Below, in pieces: positions 24,074-33,990 of a stretch of 64,000 nucleotides of DNA. The stretch comes from Epiperipatus broadwayi (taxonomy: Eukaryota > Onychophora > Udeonychophora > Euonychophora > Peripatidae): positions 10,003,950 to 10,067,949 of the forward strand of contig JAQFVV010006215.1 of assembly GCA_028023455.1 (NCBI GenBank). Reading direction: 5' to 3'. Position 1 is the first letter of the stretch; the number at the start of each line of letters is the position of its first letter. The position numbers and the translations under genes are program-made. Under the pieces are notes generated by a model that saw only the letters and a program-made list of their open reading frames with translations, did not search any database and was not told the DNA's origin.

Positions 24074-24506
24074 TAGTCAATTTAAACCTAAACATTTGAG
24101 GATTTCCAAATAATTCAGAAAAGTGAATTGAAAAGTTAAAGATGAATTATAATCCATTTGAGACTTTCTTTTAGTAATGCCAGAACTTTTAATAAAAAAC
24201 TAAAATTCTTTAGGATTATCTGTCAAATTGAGCTCCATACTTTAAATATATTTTTGATATTCAATTTTCTGATATGCTCATACTTTAAATATATTTTTGA
24301 TAATCAATTTTCTGAATAGCTTTAACCAATCTTCTATAATTAACAAAATTATTGTAAAAAAGTATATTTTGTGTTTTAATGTATTACTTATGATGATACA
24401 ATTTCCTTCTAATAATTTTTTTAAAGTTTATCTGGGAACCAAAAAGGAAAATAATAATTGTGAGAGTCACGTTTTTTTTTTTTTTTTTTTGGTATAGAAA
24501 AATCAA

Positions 24507-24848
24507 TCAAATCATTAAATATTTGATTAAAAACTCCATATTATAATTAACATCTGTTGAGGAATGTAACTGGCTCCAATCAAAATTAGAAATTGTCTTA
24601 CACAGACCCATATAGTCCCCTTTTTTATAACATCTTTTAATATTTAAAGGAACATGCCACTTAAAATAATTTATCTTAACAAAAAATTCAATAGGTGGGC
24701 GATGTAAATCAATAGGAAAATTAAGAGATGAAACACAAAAACATTTAATCTCAGGTAAGTTACTTAGAACATAATCAAGTATTCGATTATAAGAATTTAA
24801 ATAGGAATTGTGTTGTTTTAAATTCAAAAAATTAAAGAATTGTAACAT
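24507..24848 (-). pseudogene. LINE endonuclease C-terminus and linker
   Basis: The 113-codon stretch includes YNRILDYVLSNLPEI and LNFPIDLHRPPIEFFVKI. This matches the end of AP-like endonucleases of Jockey/CR1-type LINEs, where an R-x-LD-x-VLSN block is followed by a D-H-(H/R)-P-x-x-F block (family knowledge). The catalytic Asp-His pair near the C-terminus reads DLHRPP, close to the family DHHP. It then leads into the RT linker (GDYMGLCKTISNFDW). Confidence 0.7.
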
Positions 24849-25512
24849 CCTATATGCTTTGTGATGATGATGATAATGATAATAATAATAATTGCAAAAA
24901 ATAAATATATAGAAAGTTATAATATAGAGTAAAAATAATTTTAAAAGTTTTAAACTTTATAACAGTTTGGTAGAGAAAGTACCAATAAGTAAGTAATCTA
25001 AAAACATATAAAAATTTAAAAAAATTAAGAAATATATGATTTAATTATATAAATTTATATTAAATTGAAAATATGTTAATTTATATAATTTATATAATTA
25101 TAATTATATAATTAGCCTGAAAGGCTGATATTTGACAGTAATATAATTATATTATAGAAAATTAAAATTAAAATTAAAAAAGAATAAATATTAAATTGGT
25201 TATATAATATAAAAGACAAAATAACATGTTATAATTAATATTAATTAAAATAAATTAAGATTCAATATAATTATAGAAGTATATATAATATTTTTGTATA
25301 CTTATACCATAAATAAGAATTATGTATATTTTATGGTAAAATTATAATATTTTTTTTATGAATTCAAGTGTATTTAATTATATTTTTAGCTCTGATGAAG
25401 ACTTCTGGACAATCAAAATTATAAGAAAAGAAAATTAAATACAGAAACACTATGTTGCATTGAATAAACTGTAAATAGAAGGAATTATTTATTATAACTA
25501 CTATTGACAAAT
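24849..25512. other. Very AT-rich intergenic stretch
   Basis: Almost pure A/T with TATATAATT repeats. The only non-AT island is a small hairpin, AGCCTGAAAGGCT, at about 25113-25125. No gene or mobile-element edge was recognised. Confidence 0.5.
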
Positions 25513-25628
25513 ATATATAAGATATATTTTGCGAGTTCATTCGTGTTAAAATATTTTAAATATTGATATACTGATGTTTCAATTTGGTCACACAAGTCAT
25601 CCACTGGGTGATAAAAGGTAGAAAGACG
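25513..25628. repeat. Left inverted repeat of the Penelope-like element
   Basis: Reverse complement of 26240-26355 with few differences. It contains the hairpin-forming stretch GGTCACACAAGTCATCCACT near 25584-25603. Confidence 0.88.
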
Positions 25629-26309
25629 GTTGTAGAGGTGCTACAAATTTATTTAAAAAGCCTTATTTCAAGCCTAAATGGACAAAATAGGAAACAAAAA
25701 GATGACAAATCAGCTATTAGGATTTGTGTTCCATATGTAAAAGGAACTACAGACAGTATTGGATGTATATTAAAATGCTGTAATATAAATACAGCATTTT
25801 CTACTTATCAAAAGATCAGCAATATAATAACCAAGCCTAAGGATTCAATCCTTTTTGAATCTCATGGTGTTTATCAAATCTCATGTGAAAATTGTAAAGC
25901 TTCTTACATAGGCTTGAGTAATTGTCACATCAGTGTTAGGAGAAATGAGCATGCTAATGCAGTTAAACAACATTCATCATCATCAGCACTCTCACTCCAT
26001 ACTACAGATTCAAGTCATAAAATTGATTTTTCTAGTACCAGGATCATATCCAGATGTGATAATCTATACCAGTGCAAAATTAGAGAAGCCATTGAGATAC
26101 TTAAAAGGCCAGATTGTATCAATAAGCGAGATGGTACATGCAAACTTCCTCCTATTTGGAAAGATTTTTTTAAAAAACATTCTAGGTGGAACTTTAATGT
26201 TTTTTTTCAAATCAGTGATTGTAGAGCCTCCACAACAATCTTTTTACCTTTTATTACCCAGTGGATGACTTGTGTGACCAAGTCGAAACATCAGTATATC
26301 AATATTTAA
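25584..26309 (+). CDS. Penelope-like GIY-YIG endonuclease, 241 aa (RT missing)
   Basis: The ORF opens inside the left inverted repeat and closes inside the right one. Residues about 37-75 (KSAIRICVPYVKGTTDSI) match the V-P-Y-x-x-G-x-x block upstream of the endonuclease. Residues about 95-125 give GVYQISCENCKASYIGLS, the GIY (here GVY) and YIG halves with the Cys pair typical of the animal Penelope clade. ISVRRNEHA supplies the conserved Arg and His, and IREAIEILKRP the metal-binding Glu. GIY-YIG enzymes nick target DNA for reverse-transcription priming. The catalytic residues look intact, but with no RT the copy cannot mobilise itself. The start codon is arbitrary. Confidence 0.85.
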   Translation: MVTQVIHWVIKGRKTVVEVLQIYLKSLISSLNGQNRKQKDDKSAIRICVPYVKGTTDSIGCILKCCNINTAFSTYQKISNIITKPKDSILFESHGVYQISCENCKASYIGLSNCHISVRRNEHANAVKQHSSSSALSLHTTDSSHKIDFSSTRIISRCDNLYQCKIREAIEILKRPDCINKRDGTCKLPPIWKDFFKKHSRWNFNVFFQISDCRASTTIFLPFITQWMTCVTKSKHQYINI

Positions 26310-26355
26310 AATATTTTAACACGGATGAACCCACAAAATATGTCTTTTATATATG
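26240..26355. repeat. Right inverted repeat of the Penelope-like element
   Basis: Mate of 25513-25628. It carries GACTTG-TGTGAC-CAAGTC followed by GAAAC (about 26267-26289), a six-pair hairpin next to an A-rich core. The same block is repeated at about 30554-30576. Confidence 0.88.
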
Positions 26356-26389
26356 CAACTCGTGAAAATCTTCGTATCAACATATATAT

Positions 26390-28996
26390 TGTAACAGTAA
26401 GAAAAGTAGAGCTGCTTTAACCTAACCTAGAGATGCAGATAGAAGGGGTTCGAACCTCATCTACTCCTCTAGATTGCTACTAAGCGACTTACTCCTCGAA
26501 CCTCACTAGAATTTAATCTTAATGTATGCCCGGTGGTCAGGGAGAGAAGAGACCATGAAAAGGAATTTTTACATATATAATGATCAGATGTAAATACATA
26601 TGTCACAAAAGAAAAACAATACTAAGTGGTTTTATTTGTAGTGAATGAAAGATAATAGAAATTTTTATTATTAACATTAAAATAATTCACACAATGCTTT
26701 ATTAATAGTGTTGCAGGCTATTTTCACTGCAACCGGATAGACATATATGAAAGATCCATTGATCATAATGATAAGAACAGACAAAATTTTACGTTATAAT
26801 TTCTTCTTTAAAATATTCCAGCCAATGGAAGTGTTACATAAAAGAAATCAAGAGAGAGAGACATGATTCATTAACTCTGTAGTTGGAGAACATAGAAATA
26901 AATAGGTGGTCAAACTCAACTAAACACTTTGGACAGGTTTAAATCACAGCCCTACTTATGATTTAAGAAGAATGATAAAGTGACCCCAGCAGGAATTTCC
27001 AGACATAATTGAAACATTTCTATGAGATTTTGAGAAAGATTTCCTAATAAATATAAATATACAAGACCATGCACAAAGGCGAGAGCATATAGTGGGCTGT
27101 GAGGCTCGAGACATAACAGTTACCAAGAGGTTAACACAAGACCGAATAGCTCTCTGTCTCTAAACTAGGTTAGAGAGAAAAATGGAACCCGTTCGCTAAA
27201 CGCGTGACCCGGATTCAGGATCGGAGTTTTTGTTGCTTATGCCCAGTTACGTACATTGAAAGGACTGAGATCGACATGAGATCCAGAACAATTTATTTAT
27301 TTTCAAAAGGTCCAAATGTAGGTATGTTAACCTAAGCAAACTTGGCAAAAGAAGCACTGTAATATATATGCTGAGCGACCCAGTAGATCACCCAAGGCAC
27401 GATGCCATATAAATATGGTCAATGACCTTTAAATTTAAAAAGAAACCCTCTGCAAAATATATATATTAAGAAAGCTCAACCATCACTGAAAATCCGCAGA
27501 AAAATAGTAACTTCCCTTTTATGAAATTCAGATCACTAAAACAAGAAGGCGGATATTTTATTGATTTAGTTGAAGTTTAACCAAAACACCCCAGAGTCAA
27601 TGCTATTTAATAATTTTTAATACATATTGTCAAAATGTACTCTCTCTTATTACTAAAATATAAATGCGAACGTTTTATTTCACGCTCTTTAAAATATAAC
27701 TTTAAATTTGTAACCCTTCATTGACTAAAATATACAGGCATTTGATAAGGATCTTTCTTTTATATATATATAAAACTAAGTTAAAGTTTGGAAAGTTTTA
27801 TAATAGAATATTTAGCAATTTAAATCTTGATTTTAAAATAGAGTTTTGCACTTTCTATGATTTGCTTACTTTTCCTTCCAAAATATCTATATAAAATAAA
27901 TAACTTAATTACTGGAGTATAATGGCGTAAAGTTAAACAAAGTAATTTTCAATTAAATTTATCAAAGCTATCACCGCCATTATATATATAATAATCCCAT
28001 CCATTACGATATAAAAAAAAAAGAAAAGAAAGCAATTAATGAAATACCATTTTACAAGATATGAATAATATATTAAAAAAAAAACATATATATATAAAAA
28101 AACATAAATATAGATCGAATTTGCAAATTACAAAGATATTTTAATAATTTATGGGAACGTTACCGGTAACTAGATGGGTGGGTCAAGATAAGTTCATTAG
28201 ATGTTTCCCGCAGGTCTTCCCAGTTCTTCAAATTTGTTTTTCCATGTTTTTGAGAGCAGATTTTTACTGATACAGGGCAGACACTTTAGTTCTCTGGCTG
28301 GCTTACATGATTAGAACTCCGGTCTCAGGAATGGCTCAGGAGAGCGAAGGCAAAGAGATTACCCCTGCATTTTTGCAGAGCAACACATTTCTGGATTTTT
28401 TTATTTATATGCTGAAAGAATAGAGTGCAGCTTGAAGTAAGTACAGCAAGCAAGAGTTCGCTATATTGTCCAATCTTTCAGCAAAATTTCTTCCAACAAA
28501 ACCTTAAGATTTTCTCTCTGACCTTCAGCACTGGTTACCCGCAAGCATAAGACCCAGAACAAAAGAAAAGTTCTTTATTTATACCCTTTTTCCATTATGT
28601 TTTTAATCTGCTAATTAGTGGCGAATCATGCCCGTTGTTTCAAGTTTTCCCTGTTATCTATTATTTTATCTAATTCAGAAAATGTTTTATTAATTAATTC
28701 CTTTTCTTAATGGATTCTATTTAATTAAGAAAATTTTTATCTTATCTAATTCTACCAAATATATTTTAAAAATAGTTGCAAATATAATTTTAACTTTCTA
28801 TTTTTTATTTTTTTAAATCTTTTCCCTTTAACACAATTCCTTCTTTAATTTAGGCAACTATTTGAGAAAACGATAAATTTAGTTTGAAAAAGAAACATAC
28901 ATTCACTGTGGTTGGACTTAGGGCATTAGTTAGTCCACAGTGAATGGTGAAGCCAGCATATATATATATATATATATTTATATATGCACAGCTTCA
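26390..28996 (-). mobile_element. X-LTR D: long noncoding terminal repeat
   Basis: 2.6 kb, TG...CA, flanked by ATAT (26386-26389 and 28997-29000). It starts TGTAACAGTAAGAAA, like B1 (TGTAACAGTCAGAAA). The left box GCCCGGTGGTCAGGGAGAGA is at 26528-26547 and the terminal hairpin at 28948-28996. A GGGGTTCGAACCTC stretch at 26446-26459 resembles a tRNA-type B box. On the - strand TATAAATA lies at about 28576-28583. No ORF of note. Just before the terminal hairpin there is a second inverted pair, CATTCACTG...CAGTGAATG (about 28900-28946). Confidence 0.72.
28948..28996 (-). promoter_or_regulatory. X-LTR D terminal hairpin
   Basis: TGAAGC, then GCATATATAT... pairing with ...ATATATATGC, then GCTTCA. 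The inner stem has expanded into an AT microsatellite that still pairs with itself. Confidence 0.7.
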
Positions 28997-30131
28997 ATAT
29001 ATTATAATGAAGACTTGTAAAAAGAATATTAATTTCATTTTATTTTTTATTACTTTATTCATTATTTAAAAAAAAAAAAGTATATATTTGTTGCAAAATA
29101 TGACTTATTTATTAAATAAAATGATCTTACAGGAAAACATTTAATTTAGAATAAATATGTAAGGCAAACAGAATGGTTACTTTTTGTGAGAGTCTAATAT
29201 TCATTTTAATATACAGTATTACCAAATAAATTTTGGTTTGATAAACATGGAATTACTATTGGTAGATTCATATTCATTCATGTATTAACAAGAGCAAGTC
29301 CACAGAGACCTATGGATCAAAATATTTCATTCTTGCTATTTTGTTTGAAGAAAATGTATTTATTAATAATTTAATTTATGGCTATTTTGTATTAAATTTA
29401 AATAGTTAGTATTATGATGAAGTTTGTTTATTTATTTAATCATATGGTCTAGAGATGCTTTTTAAATAAGCTATTTAATTCACAGCATGGTTTGTAAAAC
29501 AGTGAGAAAAATAAAATATTTTGTCTGAATAAACAAGATTTATCTTCATTTTTTTGCTATAGTCATTTAAAATGGGTACTTTTTATATATCAAGTTATTC
29601 ACTGAACATTTTTTTTTTAAATAAGCTATTAATTTAATAGCATCGTTTGTAAACCATTGAGTAAAATAAAATTAGTTTTATCTGGATAGGCAAAACTTAG
29701 AGTTATCATCACTTTTTTTTTTTGTCGTCATTGAATAGAGGTATTTTTTACATAACCATTAAGCCATTTGCTAAATTAAGTGTATATGATTGGAAATGTA
29801 TATTTAATTGTCAATTGAATAGAAATTGATAGTGGAATTTTTTGAAAGCCAATTATTTTGTCCAGCTAAATATAAACAGAAAACTTTGATGTAATCAGAA
29901 ATATTTTTAAAAAAAGTAGATTATTAACAATAATTTAGACTTTAGCATTCAAAGAATCACTGCTAATTGCTTTCAATTATAGTACATCAAAAGCTTATAT
30001 AATAAAAGTATACACTAGATTGCCTGTTGTATCCAGTAATAGAGTTATTGTCTATATATAAATGTAACAAAATTATCTATTTAATAAGTTTCATATGTTT
30101 TTTTAAAAAAACCAAAAAACCAAACAAAAAA
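28997..30131. other. AT-rich stretch with a diverged tandem repeat
   Basis: No gene seen. The middle part (about 29455-29910) is a tandem repeat described separately. The rest is A/T-rich with short homopolymers. Confidence 0.5.
29455..29910. repeat. Diverged ~160-bp tandem repeat, about three units
   Basis: Units start near 29458 and 29617 with TTTTAAATAAGCTATT, then TTTGTAAA-C-x-x-TGAG, then TCTG(A/G)ATA...CAA(A/G)(A/C)TT, then TCATTTT or CATCACTTTT. A third, weaker unit (TTGTCCAGCTAAATATAAAC near 29858) ends near 29910. Origin unknown. Confidence 0.65.
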
Positions 30132-30305
30132 AACACATGAATATGTTTTTAAAACATCTGAAAATAATATATTTAGCAAATAATGACTAAAAACAAATAT
30201 TTTCAAAAAGTGCAATCAGGCACTTATTGAAAATATTTTTTTTTCATTCATTGTTTGTTCACTAAATATATTCTATATAAGTTTTCAATCATATGTTATT
30301 TTCAT
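30132..30305. repeat. Long imperfect inverted repeat (hairpin element)
   Basis: The core arms 30166-30213 and 30220-30272 pair around the loop AATCAG. AATATATTTAG... and ...CTAAATATATT are the outer ends; CAAATATTTTCAAAAAGTGC and GCACTTATTGAAAATATTT are the inner ends. Weaker pairing continues outward to about 30132 and 30305. It could be a foldback MITE or a decayed Penelope terminal repeat. No clear target duplication. Confidence 0.65.
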
Positions 30306-30464
30306 GTTTGTTATTGTTACTAATTAAATTTTTTACAGAATGTGTGTATCAATCATACTTAATGAAAACATGTTTTCCAATTATTTTTTGTCTATTATAT
30401 GTATTAATTCCAATTTTGATTTCTAAATAAATTGTATTATATTTATATTTTCAAACATATAAAA

Positions 30465-30655
30465 CGTTTATATATATATATGTTGATACAAAGATTTGCA
30501 TATATAAAAGACATACTTTGCAACTGTCTTTCTACCTTTTATCACCCAGTGGATGACTTGTGTGATCAAGTCGAAACATCGTCGTCGATATATCAATATT
30601 TAAATTTTTTAATATGGACGAACCCGCAAAATAAGTCTTTTATATATATTAGTTT
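30465..30655 (+). mobile_element. Deleted Penelope-like element: two inverted-repeat pieces joined
   Basis: The left piece (about 30480-30518) reads ATATATGTTGATACAAAGAT and TATATAAAAGACATACTTTG, the outermost left repeat. It is joined directly to a nearly full right repeat (CTGTCTTTCTACCTTTTATC through GACGAACCCGCAAAATAAGT, about 30522-30645). The block GATGACTTGTGTGATCAAGT then CGAAAC is conserved with 26267-26289. The coding part is gone. The copy differs from the first one by a duplicated CGTCGTCG near 30581. Confidence 0.75.
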
Positions 30656-31131
30656 TTAATTTCGTATGAAAAGTATAAAACTTGTCAATTAGTTTTTTCT
30701 TTGGTACACTGGTATAATAAATAATGATTTCATCAACAAGTAGAACATACGCTAGTTAAAAATATTTATAATCCATGTCAAAAATAACATATACATTATT
30801 TTAATATTTATATTAATGTAATTTAAAAAATAAGTTAAAATAAAAATAATTTCTAAAAAAGTGTTTATATCATTATGTTTTTTTAATCCACATTATTATA
30901 ACAAATTCTAAAATACAAACTACTTACTTTCATCAACATGTAGCAAGTGAATTTAAAATTATCACTTGAGCTTTTTTTAATTATATTATGAATAGCTTGT
31001 ATGATTGTTTCAATAGCATTTCGAGTTTCATTAAACTAAAATATATATATAAATTAATATAAATTTTTTTTGGGGTAAAATATGTCAAGAGTTATTTCAC
31101 ATTTTTCTATGTGTAAAGACAAGGCTTCAAT

Positions 31132-31201
31132 AAAGAAAATAGAAATGCCATCAAAGCATTGTATAATAACACAATGCTTTGATAGCATTTCTATTTTCTT
31201 T
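31132..31201. repeat. Near-perfect 31-bp hairpin
   Basis: Arms 31132-31162 and 31171-31201 are reverse complements, apart from one C/T difference that would be a G:U pair in RNA. The eight-base loop is ATAATAAC. The left arm begins AAAGAAAATAGAAATGCC. A 62-codon + strand ORF crosses it but has no other support. It resembles a miniature foldback element or a small-RNA precursor shape. Confidence 0.85.
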
Positions 31202-31779
31202 TTCAAGCTAGGAATGAATGATTTTTATAAAAGATGTCATCATAAACTTTATAGTATAAAAAAATGCTGAACTCCAAAAAAACTAATGAAGAAAAAAAAA
31301 ATGAAAAAATTATAATATTATGACAAAAATCTTTATGAAATTTTATTAGTGAATAGACCTCCAAATATTTGATTTTAAAGTTATATAATATTTAAAGTCC
31401 CAGTTTATTTTTTGGTCAATATATTATAATTTTGTCACACTCTCTTTCTTTTTTTTTTTTACAATTAATAATTTAATATCATAAAGTGACACTAGGATCT
31501 CTTCTTTGGAACTGAAATGTTTAAGAAAATGACAAATTCTTGTCTGTCTTTATATATAAAAAAACCACAAAAGAATATTTGTCATATATTTTTTAGTTAT
31601 ATGTTGGATAATTTTCATCTGCTAGTTAAATTGTTAAACGTTTTTTAAAAGTTCAATCTTTATCTATACCATATAAATATATTTAACTGCTACTAATAAC
31701 ACATAGGTTAGCATAAAAAAGTTTGAATTTTTGCCATCATCACAAACCTTCCAACAAATATTTGAATGATGCTAAAGGG

Positions 31780-32240
31780 GAAAAAAGGATAGAATTGACA
31801 ATTCATCTTATAAGAGAGTGGTTTTACCTTATATTAAAAGAGTTACTGATAAGATCAGTAGAAGACTATCTAGTTTTAATATAAAAACTACTTTTTCAAG
31901 AAACTTGGTGATTTTTTTACACAAATCTAAAGCAGAGTATTTTTGGAACACCAGGGGTTTATGAAATTCCATGTTTGCAGTGCTCAAGAAGCTATGTAGG
32001 CTAGTCTAATAGATGAATAAATGACAGAATTAAGGAACATATAAATGTTTTTAATCAGATAATTAACAATCTGGTAACAAACCTGATTTTAACAATGCAA
32101 AAATAAATTGCTAATTTGGAAAGGTATGATTTAAGAACCATGAGAGAGTCAATTGAAATATTAAACAGACCTATTGATTTAAATAGGGCTGATTCCAGCT
32201 ATGTGAAAACCTCTCATTTTATCTGTGTCTTCTAATATTA
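31780..32240 (+). pseudogene. Penelope-like GIY-YIG remnant, second copy
   Basis: Translation in shifting frames gives YKRVVLPYIKRVTDKISRRL, then FLHKSKAEYF, then GVYEIPCLQCSRSYVG, then INDRIKEHINVF, then DLRTMRESIEILNRPIDLNR. These are the same block order as in the ORF at 25584-26309 (V-P-Y-x-K-G, GVY...CxxC...YVG, R-x-x-EH, RE-x-IEI). It belongs to a different subfamily and carries stops and frameshifts. No terminal repeats were found next to it. Confidence 0.85.
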
Positions 32241-33236
32241 ACTTAAAATTAATAGGTGAAAAAACTGAGGGAAATAAACATTTTGATAAGCCTCATATTT
32301 TGAATGCTAAACTACTTCAAATTGAATCTCTTTTCTCATCTCGCACTCAGTCATGTTACTGTTTGAGATCTAATGATTTTTCTTTCAAAGGTTAACTTTG
32401 ACAATGGCGGATGCTAGTTCATCAAAATATTGGTATGTAATGGAAAATAACACATGGTTTATCTCAAAAAATAATAATTTATCTATATCATACAACCGTG
32501 AACACATTAAATACAAAATATTTGGTATACACCCACATATTATCAAGTGCAATTATATATATTAAACCTGAAATTAATCTTATAAAATTTTAATACACTA
32601 GTATTAAATATTTAAATGAATATATTAAATTTTAATCAGTTTATAGCATGTGCCATATTTAATACCATGTGTATTTTGTATATATGCCATTGGAGATAGT
32701 GGACAAAATATTTATTTATATATTTAATATTAATATATTAAATTTTATAAGGTTAACTTCAATTTTGGCTATTGTATGTGTATTTATTTATATTTAAAAT
32801 TTTCTATCAAAATGGCAGACTCAACATTAACTAAGTCAGGATATTATAACCAATACACTAATATGTTTAATAAATAAATGTATAATAAATTTTTCAAGAG
32901 ATTATCTGATGTTCAAGTGTTGTAGTGACAAATTGGGCATTTAATAGTTTTATACAATTAATCTGAATTATATATTTTTTAATTATGTTTTTCAACTGAG
33001 AATTAATCCTGAATTCTTGCAATTCAAGACAACAGTGCTTAAGTGCACAAGACAATATGTTTAGTCATTATCAATGATAGTCATAAAAACTTTAATGAGC
33101 TTTGCTATTAGAAACCTATCATAAAATAATAAAGTATTTGCAATGAAATATTAGTGAAGTGTATTACAAATATGATTAAATAGTATATAATTGTATACAA
33201 AATTACATTTCATATCAATTTTCCCAAATGAATATG
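32241..33236. other. AT-rich stretch, nothing recognised
   Basis: No ORF with features. A weak inverted similarity joins about 32563-32590 (CTTATAAAATTTTAAT) with 32735-32760 (ATTAAATTTTATAAGG), which may mark another decayed foldback element. Confidence 0.4.
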
Positions 33237-33244
33237 ATTTAGAT

Positions 33245-33789
33245 CAGTGGTCTTCAACCTTTTCATACCTACGGACCGGTAAAAGTAAGAATAAGGTTTC
33301 GCAGACTGGCAAAAATAAGGATAAGGTTTTGCAGACCAGCAGAAGTCTATGGATAAATTTTCTTAAAGATGTAAACTGCTTAGCCTTAGATGAGCATAAT
33401 TGCTATAACTGATCAAAACAATGTTAAAAGTACAAGACGAAGTTATATATATATATGGAGTTTGTATAATAAAAAACTTTTTTTTTAATTTTGAATTTTT
33501 TTAGAAAATTAATAAAAAATTTAATTCTACCCCCTCCCCTCATAAACATCTGTGATAACTAGAAAAACAAATTAATTTATGTATGATTGATTAGATTTGT
33601 TTTCATTCTGTTGTTTTTTTTAATTGGGTAAAAATGAGATGAAAAAATAAATAAAAATTGTTTATATTAATTAAAAGTTTAAACTCTTATTATTTTGTTA
33701 TTGCAAACTTTCCTGCCAGTCTAGCATGGACTGGCAGAAAAGTTCTGTGGCCCAGTGCTGGTCCGTGGACCAAGGGTTGAAAACCACTA
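33245..33789. mobile_element. Non-autonomous hAT transposon (MITE), 545 bp
   Basis: The left end CAGTGGTCTTCAACCTTTTC and right end (reverse complement) TAGTGGTTTTCAACCCTTGG fit the CAGTGGTTCTCAACC-type ends of hAT elements. Subterminal GGACCGG and GGTCCGTGGACC also match. The flanks ATTTAGAT (33237-33244) and ACTTAGAT (33790-33797) agree at 7 of 8 bases, the 8-bp target duplication of hAT. Near the left end, 30-base units GGTAAAAGTAAGAATAAGGT and GGCAAAAATAAGGATAAGGT repeat in tandem. No transposase. Confidence 0.9.
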
Positions 33790-33926
33790 ACTTAGATGAA
33801 GGTTGTAAATCTAAATATGACTTATTAGAAGCACAACTATAAACAAATAATAGTGATATAACAAATATTATTTTTTTGAACAAAATATTATTTTATGCTA
33901 ATGTAAAATCTTTATACTTAGTCGTA

Positions 33927-33948
33927 AAAGATTATTATTATTATTATT

Positions 33949-33990
<42 letters not shown>

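Larger units (their letters stand above)
22468..24848 (-). mobile_element. Jockey-like LINE, 5'-truncated and decayed
   Basis: On the - strand, in order: the end of an endonuclease domain and linker (24848-24507), reverse-transcriptase fingers (24073-23672), palm blocks (about 23640-23560 and 23398-22949), an RT C-terminal region (22933-22595) and a 3' end with a TTGAATTGAATTGTTATTAT tail at about 22468. The 5' ORF1 and most of the endonuclease are absent. Several frameshifts break ORF2. Confidence 0.85.
25513..26355 (+). mobile_element. Penelope-like element remnant with terminal inverted repeats
   Basis: About 115-bp inverted repeats at 25513-25628 and 26240-26355 flank a 241-codon ORF with a GIY-YIG endonuclease. 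The reverse transcriptase that should precede the endonuclease is missing, so the copy is 5'-truncated or internally deleted. Inverted or mixed terminal repeats (pLTRs) are known for Penelope-like elements. On the right the sequence runs on to AATCTTCGTATCAACATATA before X-LTR D starts at 26390. Confidence 0.88.

Noticed and set aside
25395-25440. CTGATGA followed by GAAA as a hammerhead ribozyme
   Set aside because: No stem II pairing exists between CTGATGA and the later GAAA, and stems I and III are absent.
33698-33883. A 61-codon antisense ORF that starts like a bacterial lipoprotein signal peptide (MFKKIIFVISLLFVYSCAS)
   Set aside because: It overlaps the right end of the hAT MITE and flanking AT-rich DNA; the hydrophobic run is what AT-rich sequence tends to encode, and everything around it is eukaryotic.
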